This document shows, in pieces, positions 38,017-47,384 of a DNA stretch of 64,000 nucleotides (its first letter is position 1; every line of letters starts with the position of its first letter). The notes under the pieces were generated by a model. It was not told the DNA's origin. It did no database searches and was given only the letters and a program-made list of their open reading frames with translations. Both the position numbers and the translations under genes were made by a program. Source of the stretch: Desulfobulbaceae bacterium DB1 (lineage in GTDB: Bacteria > Desulfobacterota > Desulfobulbia > Desulfobulbales > SURF-16); NCBI GenBank assembly GCA_001914235.1, contig MQUF01000005.1, positions 62,001 through 126,000 of the forward strand. The letters are read 5' to 3'.

Positions 38017-39582
38017 ATGGCGACGAGCAATAAACCGGAAATCTACCTTGAAATTGGCGCCGGGTTTTTCAGAATTCCCACTGCCGAGGCAAATTTCAAT
38101 ATCACCGTCCTGAGCAGCCCGGAAACCTCCGTTACCCGGGTTGTTGAAAAGATTGTTGAAAAGGAAAAAGAACGGGATGCCGGTTTTACGAAAACGGCCA
38201 TGGAGGCGGTTTCCCAGGGGCTGGCTTCCGGCGGCGGCGAGGATTTCTACCGGGAAATATCAAGCGATATCTACCACGATATCGGCAAACTTGCCAAGAG
38301 CCTGAGTTCCACCCTCATGGATATCCCGGCGGAAGACCGTTTGAAGAAGCGCGTCGAGCTTGATGAGGCGGGCGACAAGATCGAAGACGCCAAGAACCAG
38401 CTCAAGGATGTGGTGGAAATGACCGAAAGGGCGGCCATGAAGATCATGGACAAGGTTGAGGATGTCCAAAGCCGCACCAATGATGTCAAGGAACTGCTGT
38501 TTTCCCTGCGGGATCATCCCGCCTTTGTTATTGACTCGTTGGGGGAGCCGGACGGCGCTGGTGACGAACCATGTTCGATTGGTTCGGATATTGAAGCGCT
38601 GCAGGCACGGATCGGTCAGGCCCTTGATCTGGTTGCCGGCATGAAGAGCACCGGCGGAGAGATGCCCCTTCCTCCACCCGAGGCAAAAAAAGAAAAGAAA
38701 ATCCGCTACCTGTTTGATCTTGATGTGATCTTTCAGACCTTGTACGAGCTCTGTACCAATGAGACCGTCAAGGAGCATATCACCGGCGCCCGGCAGAAGG
38801 CGGGGGAGATCTTTGCCCTCGATACCTTCCATGACATAATCTCCGTCAAGGCGGCGAAATACCAGGCGGACAGTGATAATTTTTACACGGTCCCCATGTC
38901 TGATGTGTTCTTGGCGCTTTTCAAGGCATGCAAGGACAAAGGGGTCGCCAATCTGCTGAAAAAGATGGATGCCGGCCAGAGCTCGATTTTTCTCGATCAG
39001 ACGATCCCCCTTGAGGTGCCTCCCACTGAGGAGATCGAGGTTGAGGTGGAAGCCGGTCGGCAGGAACCGCCTGCATCTTCCCCTTCGCCTGCGCCTGATC
39101 CCCGCCTGGATGAAATGGAGGAGCTGCTGGCAAAATCCCTGGAGCAGCTGCTGGCATTGCCGGACAAGGCCCGGGGCGGGCAGATGCGTCCAGGTTCAGG
39201 TTGCAGCTCCATGACCCTGGAAGATCAGAAGGAAATATTTCAGCGCATAGAAGATGCCTTCGCCATAGCCGCCACCATCAGCGGCGATGTCTCCAAGATT
39301 ACCGAGGCGCTCAGTTTTCAGGATCTTTCCGGTCAGCAGATCATGAAGATTATCAAGCTGCTCAGCGATTTCCAAGTGCAGTTGCTGGCCTTGGTGGTAT
39401 CCTTCGGTTCCCAATTGAAACACAAGGAAAAGAACAGGAATATCACGCTGGAAGAGAGCAAAAAGCTTGCCCAGGGCGATGTGGACAATTATATTAACCG
39501 CCTGGCAGGCAGCGGAGACGAGGTGAGCGGCGTGCTGGATCAGGATACCGTCAACAGGATGTTGGAAGAAATGGGATTTTAG
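38017..39582 (+). CDS. cheZ: CheZ-like CheY-phosphatase with large insertion
   Basis: The product has 521 residues from the ATG at 38017 (AAGGA upstream; the longer frame uses GTG at 37984). The N-terminal helix of the CheZ hairpin is recognisable at about residues 89-160 (IGKLAKSLSSTLMDIPAEDR, MTERAAMKIMDKVEDVQ). The C-terminal helix is at about residues 415-460 and carries the catalytic motif SFQDLSGQQIMKIIKLLSD with Asp about 436 and Gln about 440. Between the two lies a roughly 250-residue insertion with no domain I recognise, including an Asp/Phe/Lys-rich segment and a proline-rich linker. The protein ends VNRMLEEMGF, like the CheY-binding tail of CheZ. It follows the stator and PilZ genes. 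Confidence 0.8.
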   Translation: MATSNKPEIYLEIGAGFFRIPTAEANFNITVLSSPETSVTRVVEKIVEKEKERDAGFTKTAMEAVSQGLASGGGEDFYREISSDIYHDIGKLAKSLSSTLMDIPAEDRLKKRVELDEAGDKIEDAKNQLKDVVEMTERAAMKIMDKVEDVQSRTNDVKELLFSLRDHPAFVIDSLGEPDGAGDEPCSIGSDIEALQARIGQALDLVAGMKSTGGEMPLPPPEAKKEKKIRYLFDLDVIFQTLYELCTNETVKEHITGARQKAGEIFALDTFHDIISVKAAKYQADSDNFYTVPMSDVFLALFKACKDKGVANLLKKMDAGQSSIFLDQTIPLEVPPTEEIEVEVEAGRQEPPASSPSPAPDPRLDEMEELLAKSLEQLLALPDKARGGQMRPGSGCSSMTLEDQKEIFQRIEDAFAIAATISGDVSKITEALSFQDLSGQQIMKIIKLLSDFQVQLLALVVSFGSQLKHKEKNRNITLEESKKLAQGDVDNYINRLAGSGDEVSGVLDQDTVNRMLEEMGF

Positions 39583-39608
39583 ACAGTGTCTGCGGGTGCA
39601 TCGTAACG

Positions 39609-39637
39609 AAAATCCGGCTAAAGAGCCGGATTTTTTA
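39609..39637 (+). terminator. Rho-independent terminator
   Basis: AATCCGGCT/AGCCGGATT stem with a four-base AAAG loop and a T-run, 27 bp after the cheZ stop. Confidence 0.88.
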
Positions 39638-39695
39638 TTGGACTATGATAAAAGGACAAAAAAAAAAGACAGCACGAATGCTGCCTTGAAAAGAA

Positions 39696-39771
39696 TGGAG
39701 GCGGCGAGCGGATTTGAACCGCTGAATAATGGTTTTGCAGACCACTGCCTTAGCCACTTGGCTACGCCGCC
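39696..39771 (-). tRNA. tRNA-Cys (anticodon GCA), CCA encoded
   Basis: The minus strand folds as a cloverleaf. The acceptor stem GGCGGCG pairs with CGCCGCC. A D-arm with AGTGGCTAAGGC and an anticodon loop CTGCAAA giving GCA are present, and the T-arm AGCGGTTCAAATCCGCT is complete. The discriminator is U, as in tRNA-Cys, and CCA is encoded. It lies between cheZ and rnc. Confidence 0.93.
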
Positions 39772-39938
39772 TTTCTTTGTAGCGTTGAGCACCCGATAAT
39801 AAACAGAGAACATTTTTTTGACAAGTAAAATGTGATCGATTCGTAAAAAGTTATAAGGCGGAGGCGGAAGGAAACAGGGTGCGGGCTGAATGTCTCAACA
39901 TCTGTTTCCTGCCGCCTTTCTCCCGGTTTTTGGAAAAC

Positions 39939-40670
39939 ATGACAACTCTTGAAGCATTACTGAAAAGAAATAAGAACCAGCTTGAACAGTTTGAAGAGCG
40001 GTTGACCTATCGTTTCAAGGATGCTGCTTTGCTGCAGCGCGCCTTTGTCCACAGCTCCTATGCCTTTGAACAGGGGCAGGATCTGCCCTGCGATAACGAA
40101 ACCCTTGAGTTTCTCGGCGATGCGGTGCTGGATCTGGCCGTGGGCTATGGGTTGATTCGCCATTATCCCGCCATGAAAGAGGGGGAGTTGACCCGGCTGC
40201 GAGCCGCACTTGTTCAGGAAAGCCATCTGGCCGAAATGGCCAGATCCCTGGCAATGGGAGACCATCTGCTGCTTGGCAAAGGGGAAAACGCCTCGCGGGG
40301 CAGGGAAAAACCCTCCATTCTTTCATCCGCCCTTGAAGCGGTGATGGGCGCTGTTTTCCTTGACGGCGGCTATGATGCGTCCATGGAGGTGGTGGAAAAA
40401 CTTTTTGTTCCCTGTTTTCAAGGAAAGAAGGGGGACATGTATCTGGCGGATTCCAAGAGCAGGCTGCAGGAGATGATCCAGGCCACATATAATGAAGGTC
40501 CGGTTTATGTGCTGGAAAAGGCGGAGGGGCCCGACCATGCCAAGCTTTTTCATGTCTCGGTCCGCTTTCAGGAAAGGGTTCTGGCCACGGGATCCGCCCG
40601 CAGCAAAAAGGAGGCCGAGCAGTTGGCCGCGGCAGAGGCGGTCAGAAATTTTGACACCCTTGGTCTGTGA
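39939..40670 (+). CDS. rnc: Ribonuclease III
   Basis: Double-stranded RNA endonuclease for rRNA and mRNA processing; 243 residues from the ATG at 39939. The catalytic signature NETLEFLGDAVLDLAVGYGL is near residues 53-72. A second metal-site region SSALEAVMGAVFLDGGYDAS is near residues 130-150. A C-terminal dsRNA-binding domain (about residues 170-240) contains SRLQEMIQATYNEGPVY and the final ARSKKEAEQLAAAEAVRNF. The longer frame from 39879 adds an unlikely Cys-rich tail. It is followed 25 bp downstream by a radical SAM gene. Confidence 0.95.
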   Translation: MTTLEALLKRNKNQLEQFEERLTYRFKDAALLQRAFVHSSYAFEQGQDLPCDNETLEFLGDAVLDLAVGYGLIRHYPAMKEGELTRLRAALVQESHLAEMARSLAMGDHLLLGKGENASRGREKPSILSSALEAVMGAVFLDGGYDASMEVVEKLFVPCFQGKKGDMYLADSKSRLQEMIQATYNEGPVYVLEKAEGPDHAKLFHVSVRFQERVLATGSARSKKEAEQLAAAEAVRNFDTLGL

Positions 40671-40695
40671 TTCATTGCTGAAAGGGAAATGCCGG

Positions 40696-41775
40696 GTGCG
40701 GAAAAAAGAAGACAAAGAAGCAAGGGGATCAAGCGGAACTCAGATCCTGACCCCCTATGTCGTTCCATTTTTTATTTCCCATCAGGGGTGCCCGCATCAG
40801 TGCCTGTTCTGTAACCAGCATGCCATAACCGGGGGGGCCGGTCAGGTCGGGCTGAATGGAGCGCAGGTTGCGGCCGGCATCAGCCGCATTCTTGCGCGAC
40901 CCCGGGATAGGCGGCGGCCGGTGCAGGTCGCTTTTTACGGAGGCAGCTTTACCGGCCTTGAGCGGGGTCGGCAGGCGGAGTTGCTGGACGCGGTGCGACC
41001 CTTTCGGCAAAGCGGCGCGGTGGATTTCATCAGGCTTTCCACCCGGCCGGATTACGTTGATGAGGGGACAGCCTTTTTTTTAAAGGAGCGGGGCGTCGGG
41101 CTGGTGGAGCTCGGCATTCAGTCGTTTGATCCCCTTGTCTTGGAGAAATGCCGGCGCGGTCACGGCACGGATCATGTTGTTGCGGCCTTTCACCATCTGC
41201 GCCGGGCCGGGATTGGGGTGGGCGGCCAGCTCATGGTGGGGCTGCCCGGGGAACGAACCGGCCGGGTGCTTGCCGGGGCGCGTCTTCTGGCAGCTTTGCG
41301 GCCCGACCTGGTGCGTCTTTATCCAACCCTGGTGTTGCAGGGCAGTCCCTTGGCCGCACTGCATGGCAGCGGGCAATTTCGTCCCCTGTCAGTGTCCCGG
41401 GCGGTTGTGCTCTGCGGCCGCATGAAAGAAATTTTTGATCAGGCGGGTATTCCGGTCATCCGCATGGGGTTGCAACCGACTCAGTCACTGGAAAGGGAGC
41501 TGCTGGCCGGACCCTATCATCCGGCATTCGGTGAGCTGGTGCTGGCCCGCATCTATTTCAAACGACTGCGCCAGCGTCTTGCCGTCTTGCAAAAGGAAAG
41601 GGGCGACGTTACAATAAGGCTTCTGCTGTCTGAGTCCGACCGCTCCTTGCTCTACGGCAGAAAGCGCTATTATCTTGACCGCCTGAATGGGCTGCGGCTC
41701 CTGCAGGGCGTTGAAATGGTTTTTGTCCCCGGAAAAACCCGGATGGCAATAGAGCAGGAGATGCGTTTGCCCTGA
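40696..41775 (+). CDS. Radical SAM protein (Elp3/YhcC-like)
   Basis: The product has 359 residues from a GTG at 40696 with AAGGG upstream; the longer frame overlaps rnc in another phase and is not conserved. The [4Fe-4S] cluster motif CPHQCLFC uses Cys32, Cys36 and Cys39. Barrel motifs VAFYGGSFTGL, IRLSTRPDYVDEG, LVELGIQSFDPLVL and LMVGLPGERTGRVL follow and are of the Elp3-like type, but no acetyltransferase domain is attached. The C-terminal third (IRMGLQPTQSLE onward) is typical of this rnc-linked subfamily in Desulfobacterota. Substrate is unknown. Confidence 0.85.
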   Translation: MRKKEDKEARGSSGTQILTPYVVPFFISHQGCPHQCLFCNQHAITGGAGQVGLNGAQVAAGISRILARPRDRRRPVQVAFYGGSFTGLERGRQAELLDAVRPFRQSGAVDFIRLSTRPDYVDEGTAFFLKERGVGLVELGIQSFDPLVLEKCRRGHGTDHVVAAFHHLRRAGIGVGGQLMVGLPGERTGRVLAGARLLAALRPDLVRLYPTLVLQGSPLAALHGSGQFRPLSVSRAVVLCGRMKEIFDQAGIPVIRMGLQPTQSLERELLAGPYHPAFGELVLARIYFKRLRQRLAVLQKERGDVTIRLLLSESDRSLLYGRKRYYLDRLNGLRLLQGVEMVFVPGKTRMAIEQEMRLP

Positions 41776-41806
41776 GCAGTCATCTTCCCCCAAGCAGGAA
41801 AAAAAC

Positions 41807-42247
41807 ATGAACCCCTTGACCCGCATCGCTGAAAGAAGGATCAGCCAGGCCATTGAGGATGGCTCGCTTTCCTTTGAGAAATGGAAAAACAAGCCCTTGC
41901 CCGAGGATGACGATCCGCTGGTGCCGGATGACCTGAAAATGGCCTATAAGATCTTAAAAAACGCCGGGTATCTGCCGCCGGAAATCGAGATGAAAAAGGA
42001 GATCCGGCAGATGGAGGAGCTCATTGCCGCAACCGAGGACGAGCATGTGCGGCTCAGGCAGATGAAAAAGCTCAATCTGCTGCTCATCAAGATGGACGCC
42101 ATGCGCAAGGGCGCGAGCAATATCGCCGCTCAAGACGACTACTACCGCAAAATCGTCGAGCGTATTTCCGTCAAAAGCGGCAAAAACGAGCGCCAGCAAA
42201 CGTGTCAGGCGACGGCCTTGAGGAAGACCCTGAGCGGCGCCGGATAG
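41807..42247 (+). CDS. DUF1992 protein (DnaJC28 conserved domain)
   Basis: The product has 146 residues with AGGA before the ATG. The DUF1992 signature is complete near the N-terminus: IAERRISQAIEDGSLSFE, LPEDDDPLVPDDLKMAYKIL and KNAGYLPPEIEMKKEI. It is otherwise helical. Its last 43 nt overlap the convergent cmoB gene, so its C-terminal tail RKTLSGAG is unlikely to be functional and may be an extension past an ancestral stop. Family function is unknown. Confidence 0.85.
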   Translation: MNPLTRIAERRISQAIEDGSLSFEKWKNKPLPEDDDPLVPDDLKMAYKILKNAGYLPPEIEMKKEIRQMEELIAATEDEHVRLRQMKKLNLLLIKMDAMRKGASNIAAQDDYYRKIVERISVKSGKNERQQTCQATALRKTLSGAG

Positions 42248-43170
42248 CCTTCCACGGTAAGCATGGGGTTGTTCGGGTCGATAAAATCATCAAAGGACTC
42301 AAAGGTCATCCAGTCGGTCCGCCGCTGTTCCTCCCTGCTCATGGGATGGCTGCAGAAAATTTCCACATCCTGAAAACCTGTCCGGGTCAGCCAGTTTTTC
42401 ACGCAGGCCGCGGTGGGCACGAAATAGGTTCCCGGCACCTTGGCGTAACGTTCGGCCGGAAACAGCGCCACCGGGTCATCACCCGGGATGGCCTGTGATT
42501 CGAGGATGAGCGTGCCCCCCGGTTTCATGCTTTTCCATACATCCTTGAGCATCTCCACCGGCGAGATCCGGTGGTAGATGACCCCCATGAGAAAGACCAC
42601 GTCAAAACTCTCGGTGAAAAGCGGCATATGTTCGACGCCGAGCAGTTCGAGATGGAGGTTGGTGAGCCCCGCGAAGCTGTTTACGGTGCGGAAGGTGAAG
42701 TAGTGGTGGTGGTAGGGTTCAAAGCCGATGACCGCAAGCGGTTTGTGATGGGCCATGCGGAACATGTAATAGCCGTTGTTGCAACCGACGTCGGCGATGA
42801 TTTTGCCGCTCAGATCCGGCAGCACGGACTGTAGTCTGTCCCATTTGCGGAAGCTTTGCCATTCCGCGTCAATATCAATACCGAAAACCTGGAAAGGCCC
42901 TTTGCGCCAGGGCATGAAACCCCGCAGCACCTGATAGACCCGTTGCCGTTCCTCGGGGGTGATGTCTTGTTCCACGCCGATGCGCACGACATCCCCGTCC
43001 AGATCGAGGGAAGAGGCCCGCAATCCGCGGACCGATTCGCAGGCGGTGCGATAGGAAAGGAATCCTTTTTTGCGGCTCGCGAGCTTTTTGTGGTTTTCCC
43101 GCCGCAGGGCGAGAATTTCTTCCCGGGCTGCCCGCGGCATGAGGTGGAGATATTCCTGGTCGGTTTCCAT
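42205..43170 (-). CDS. cmoB: tRNA U34 carboxymethyltransferase CmoB
   Basis: Transfers the carboxymethyl group of carboxy-SAM to 5-hydroxyuridine-34 in tRNA; 321 residues, full length. It has an N-terminal helical region, then MPWRKGPFQVFGIDIDAEWQ and the SAM-binding ADVGCNNGYYMFRMAHHKP. VIGFEPYHHHYFTFRTV and the C-terminal QEFFIDPNNPM-type region (DDFIDPNNPMLTVEGYPAPL) are also present. It forms a two-gene operon with cmoA three bases upstream. The 3' end overlaps DUF1992. Confidence 0.94.
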   Translation of the reverse strand: METDQEYLHLMPRAAREEILALRRENHKKLASRKKGFLSYRTACESVRGLRASSLDLDGDVVRIGVEQDITPEERQRVYQVLRGFMPWRKGPFQVFGIDIDAEWQSFRKWDRLQSVLPDLSGKIIADVGCNNGYYMFRMAHHKPLAVIGFEPYHHHYFTFRTVNSFAGLTNLHLELLGVEHMPLFTESFDVVFLMGVIYHRISPVEMLKDVWKSMKPGGTLILESQAIPGDDPVALFPAERYAKVPGTYFVPTAACVKNWLTRTGFQDVEIFCSHPMSREEQRRTDWMTFESFDDFIDPNNPMLTVEGYPAPLRVFLKAVA

Positions 43171-43173
43171 CCG

Positions 43174-43899
43174 TCAGTCCTTCAGGGCAATGTAGGAGGC
43201 GAAATTAAACCACTGGAAAAAGGGTTCCACATGGGGAAATCCGGCATCACGCATGAGCTGCAGGTTTTCCCCGGTGGAAAAGGGGATCAGCACGTTTTCC
43301 AGGGCCTCCCGCTTTCTGGCGATTTCCGTTTCCGTGTAGCCCCGGCTTTTTTTGAAGTCATGATAGAAGTCGATGAAGGCGCGGTTGAGCAAGGGGTCAT
43401 GGGAGATGATCTTTTCGCTGATGATGACCACCCCGCCCGGCAGAAGCGCGTGATAAAGCCGGCTGAGGAATTTTTTTCTGATGATGGGCCGGATGAACTG
43501 CAGGGTGTAGTTGACGATAAAGGCCCGGCAAGGGGGCAAATCGATCTCGGCAATATCGCCGTGGATAAAGTGCACCCGGTCGGTGCGGGACAGCATCCTG
43601 GCCTTGAGCTCGGCCTTGTCGATCATGGGGGCGGAGTTGTCGATGCCGACAAAGTTCAGGTCAAAGGAGGCAAGCAACCGGGAAAGTTCCATCAGGGTGG
43701 TGCCGGTGGAACAGCCGAGATCGCAGATCGTTTCCCCCTGGTTGACGAATCTGGCCAGCAGCGCGGCAACCATGTCGATGACCTGGCGGTAACAGGGAAC
43801 CGAGCGCTGCAGCATATCGTCAAAAACATCGGCCACCCCGGCATTGAAGGTGAAATCGGCTGAAGGGGTGATGTTCTGGTAAATGGTATCTTTTGTCAT
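43174..43899 (-). CDS. cmoA: Carboxy-SAM synthase CmoA
   Basis: Makes carboxy-S-adenosylmethionine from SAM and prephenate for CmoB; 241 residues, full length. The family start DTIYQNITPSADFTFNAGVA and the SAM motif ICDLGCSTGTTLMELSRLL are clear. VGIDNSAPMIDKAE, VHFIHGDIAEID and VVIISEKIISHDP also fit CmoA. It is the first gene of the pair that makes cmo5U34, which lets one tRNA read several synonymous codons. Confidence 0.94.
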   Translation of the reverse strand: MTKDTIYQNITPSADFTFNAGVADVFDDMLQRSVPCYRQVIDMVAALLARFVNQGETICDLGCSTGTTLMELSRLLASFDLNFVGIDNSAPMIDKAELKARMLSRTDRVHFIHGDIAEIDLPPCRAFIVNYTLQFIRPIIRKKFLSRLYHALLPGGVVIISEKIISHDPLLNRAFIDFYHDFKKSRGYTETEIARKREALENVLIPFSTGENLQLMRDAGFPHVEPFFQWFNFASYIALKD

Positions 43900-44255
43900 G
43901 ATATTTCTGTTTTGCCTGTTAAAAACCTGTCAATATGCCATAAAATTTGAGGATTGCATCTAAAAATTTTCTATACGGGCAGAAGCTGTTTTTGCTGAGA
44001 CATCTTTGATGCGGCTGGAACTGTGATGTCTTCTGCAACCCTATTCACGAAGAATAGACCATTCCTTAATATGCCACGCTTTCAGATGTGTTTTTTCTAT
44101 TGAGATTTCGAAAGAAAAAAGTATCCTGCCAACGGTAGTTGTTTTAATTGTGCCGACTTACCCGCCCATTGAACCTTGCATGTCATTTCTGTTCGTTCGC
44201 TCATAGCGTCAACATAGGGAATATAGGATAGGGGAAAATACGTGAGGATGAGAGG
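43900..44255. other. Intergenic region upstream of the type I RM operon
   Basis: This is a 356-bp gap between the divergent cmoA and hsdR starts. It is more AT-rich than its flanks and contains no open frame or clear hairpin. The only ribosome-binding element is GAGGATGAGAGG before hsdR. Promoters for both directions must lie here but I could not define them. Confidence 0.5.
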
Positions 44256-47200
44256 ATGCAAATGATTTTCAGCGAAGACTCACGGGTGAAAATCCCCTGC
44301 ATCCTCCACCTGGTGCGGCTCGGCTACCGCTACCTTTCCCTCAAAAATGAGGTATGGGATGAAGAGGCCAATATCTTCCCGGACCTGTTTCGTGCCGCCA
44401 TGGCCCGGATCAATCCCGGCCTGGATGCTGACGACATCCATCGACTGCTGGTTGACGTTAAACTTTCGCTGGAAAACGAGGACCTCGGCAAGGCTTTCTA
44501 CGAAAAGCTCACGGAGCGTTCCGGCACCCGTCTGATCGACTTCGCCGATTTCTCGAACAACAGCTTTCATGTGGTCACGGAACTGACCTGCAAGAACGGC
44601 GATGATGAGTTCCGGCCCGACATCACCCTGCTCATCAACGGCATGCCGCTGGTCTTCATCGAGGTCAAGAAGCCCAACAACCGGGAAGGCGTGCTGGCCG
44701 AACGTAACCGCATCATCACCCGCTGCCGCAATCCCCGCTTCCGCCGCTTTCTCAACATCACCCAGCTGATGGTGTTCTCCAACAACATGGAGTACGACGA
44801 CGGCTCGCCGCAGCCCATCGAGGGGGCCTTCTACGCCAGCCCGTCTTACGATGCGCCGATTTTTAACTATTTCCGGGAAGAGGAAGAGCTGCATCTCCCT
44901 GAATTGCCGGCCGACGAGGACGACACGGTTGAAAACGAGGTACTCAAAGACAATAACCTCAGCGTCATCAAACACAGCCCGGAATTTGTCAGCAACAAAT
45001 CGCCCGACACCCCGACCAACCGCATCTGCACCTCCCTGTTCAGCCGCGACCGCCTCAAGTTTCTGCTGCAATACGCTTTTGTGTATGTGAGCGAGACCGA
45101 CGGCCTGCACAAGCACGTCATGCGCTATCCGCAGCTCTTCGCCACCAAGGCGATTGAACGTAAGCTCGATGCCGGGGTGCGCAAGGGGATCATCTGGCAC
45201 ACCCAGGGAAGCGGCAAGACCGCGCTGGCCTATTACAACACCCGCTTTCTGACCGACTACTTCCAGAAACGCGGCATCATCCCCAAGTTCTATTTCATCG
45301 TCGATCGAATCGATCTGCTCATTCAGGCGCAGCGGGAATTTTCCGGTCGTGGGCTGACCGTGCACACCATCGACAGCCGTGAGGCCTTCACCCGCGACAT
45401 CAAGGCGACCAAGGCGATCCACAACGATTCCGGCAGGCCGGAGATCACCGTGGTCAACATCCAGAAGTTTCAGGATGACCCGGACGTGGTCCGCACCGAG
45501 GATTACGACATCAGCATCCAGCGCGTCTACTTCCTCGACGAGGTGCACCGCAGCTACAACCCCAGGGGCAGTTTTCTCGCCAATCTGAGCCAGTCCGACC
45601 AGAACGCCATCAAGATCGGCCTCACCGGCACGCCGCTGCTGGGCGACGACACCAACTCCCGCGCCCTGTTCGGCGACTACATCCACAAATACTACTACAA
45701 CGCCTCCATTGCCGACGGCTACACCCTGCGCCTGATCCGTGAAGAGATCGCCACCAACTACCAGCTCGCCCTGCGAGAGGCCCTGGCCGCCGTTAAACTC
45801 CAGCAGGGCGACATTGATCGCAAGCAGATCTACGCCCACCCGCGCTTTGTCGAGCCGATGCTCGACTACATCATCGACGATTTCGAAAAGAGCCGGGGCG
45901 CGCTGAACGACGCCGGCATCGGCGGCATGGTGATCTGCGACAGCGCCGAGCAGGCGAAAAAGATGTTCGAAATCTTTCAAGCCCGCCAGAACCCCAAATC
46001 GGTTCCGCTCGCTGGGGCCATTAGTACCAGTGTCGACGGCCTTCTTCTTGTGGCTGCTGATTCCGCGCGTCCCCGCTACGCCACCCTGCAAAAGCAGGCC
46101 AACAAGGTCAAAAGCGGCGCCCTGATCCTGCACGACATCGGCAGCAAGCAGGAGCGCAAGGAGTGGGTGGAGGATTTCAAGGCGGGCAAAATCGACCTGC
46201 TGTTTGTTTACAATATGCTGCTCACCGGCTTTGACGCCCACCGGCTGAAAAAGCTCTACCTGGGCCGGGTGATCCGTAAGCACAATCTGCTCCAGGCCCT
46301 GACCCGGGTCAACCGCCCCTATGGGGATTTCCGCTATGGCTATGTGGTCGATTTCGCCGACATCAGCAAGGAGTTCGAGGAAACGAACCAGCGTTATTTG
46401 CAAGAGTTGAACGACGAGCTGGGCGACGAACTGGAACACTACTCCCATCTGTTCAAATCCGCCGAGGAAATCCAGAGCGAGATCGAGCAGGTCAAGAACA
46501 TCCTGTTTCAGTTCAACACCGAGAACGCCGAGGAATTCTCCCGGCAGATCAGCCGGACCCAGGACCGCGCCACGGTGCTGGCCCTCAAAAAGGCCCTGCT
46601 TGACGCCCGCAGTCTCTACAACTTGATCCGCCTGCAAGGCGAGTACTCCTTCCTCGACCAGCTCGATTTCCAGAAGCTGGGCCAGCTCTACCGCGAGACC
46701 TGCAACCACCTCGACCTGCTGAACCTGAAAGAAAGCATTGAGTCGAGCGCCGACACCACGGGCCTGCTCAACGTCGCCCTCGAAGAGGTGCTCTTCCTGT
46801 TCACCAAGGTCGGGGAAGAAGAGCTGGTGCTGGCCGACAAGCTGAAGAACACCCTGCGCCGGACCCGCGAGGATATGTCCGACAACTTCGACCAGCAGGA
46901 CCCCAAATTCATCACCCTCAAGGAAGAGCTGGAGCGGCTGTTCAAGAAGAAAAAACTGAGCGAAGTCACCCAGGAAGAAATGACCGCCAACATCGGGGCG
47001 CTGAACGCCATTCATGAAAAGGTCAAGGAGCTGAACCGGCAGAACAACCAGCTCCGCGCCAAGTACCAGGGCGACGCCAAATACACCCGCATCCACAAGC
47101 GCTTAATGGAACGCGGCACGCTGTCGGAAACCGAGCGGAGCCTCTTCGAGGCCCTTACCGGCGTGAAAAGGCAGGCCGACGACCAGGTGTTGCAGAACAC

Positions 47201-47384
47201 CCAGCTGCTGGCCAATGAAGCCTTCTTTGAACAGATGATGATGCCGCTGGTTATCGGCGAGTTCCAGACTCGCCAAAAGATCAAACTCAACCCGGAGGCC
47301 TGCCGCGCCATCAACCGGCTGGTGGTCACCGAATACAGGAATGAATTTGCCTCCGGCAACAGAACAGGAGTACAGGCGTGGTAA
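44256..47384 (+). CDS. hsdR: Type I restriction enzyme R subunit (HsdR)
   Basis: The ATP-dependent motor and nuclease of the type I restriction system, 1042 residues, full length. The PD-(D/E)XK nuclease site is FRPDITLLINGMPLVFIEVK with Asp about 122, Glu about 136 and Lys about 138. The helicase part has Walker A HTQGSGKTALAYYN near residue 315, a DEVH box in YFLDEVHRSYNPRG near 427, and GLTGTPLLGDDTNS. The C-terminal third is a helical region rich in Lys and Glu. It is followed by hsdM with a 7-nt overlap, so the locus order is R-M-S. No frameshift was seen. It cleaves DNA lacking methylation once HsdM and HsdS bind. Confidence 0.97.
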   Translation: MQMIFSEDSRVKIPCILHLVRLGYRYLSLKNEVWDEEANIFPDLFRAAMARINPGLDADDIHRLLVDVKLSLENEDLGKAFYEKLTERSGTRLIDFADFSNNSFHVVTELTCKNGDDEFRPDITLLINGMPLVFIEVKKPNNREGVLAERNRIITRCRNPRFRRFLNITQLMVFSNNMEYDDGSPQPIEGAFYASPSYDAPIFNYFREEEELHLPELPADEDDTVENEVLKDNNLSVIKHSPEFVSNKSPDTPTNRICTSLFSRDRLKFLLQYAFVYVSETDGLHKHVMRYPQLFATKAIERKLDAGVRKGIIWHTQGSGKTALAYYNTRFLTDYFQKRGIIPKFYFIVDRIDLLIQAQREFSGRGLTVHTIDSREAFTRDIKATKAIHNDSGRPEITVVNIQKFQDDPDVVRTEDYDISIQRVYFLDEVHRSYNPRGSFLANLSQSDQNAIKIGLTGTPLLGDDTNSRALFGDYIHKYYYNASIADGYTLRLIREEIATNYQLALREALAAVKLQQGDIDRKQIYAHPRFVEPMLDYIIDDFEKSRGALNDAGIGGMVICDSAEQAKKMFEIFQARQNPKSVPLAGAISTSVDGLLLVAADSARPRYATLQKQANKVKSGALILHDIGSKQERKEWVEDFKAGKIDLLFVYNMLLTGFDAHRLKKLYLGRVIRKHNLLQALTRVNRPYGDFRYGYVVDFADISKEFEETNQRYLQELNDELGDELEHYSHLFKSAEEIQSEIEQVKNILFQFNTENAEEFSRQISRTQDRATVLALKKALLDARSLYNLIRLQGEYSFLDQLDFQKLGQLYRETCNHLDLLNLKESIESSADTTGLLNVALEEVLFLFTKVGEEELVLADKLKNTLRRTREDMSDNFDQQDPKFITLKEELERLFKKKKLSEVTQEEMTANIGALNAIHEKVKELNRQNNQLRAKYQGDAKYTRIHKRLMERGTLSETERSLFEALTGVKRQADDQVLQNTQLLANEAFFEQMMMPLVIGEFQTRQKIKLNPEACRAINRLVVTEYRNEFASGNRTGVQAW

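Noticed and set aside
44280-47096. Long antisense open frame (938 codons) opposite hsdR, and a similar one opposite hsdM (47012-49537)
   Set aside because: Both mirror the GC-rich codon pattern of the sense genes, have no domains and no ribosome sites. They are compositional shadows.
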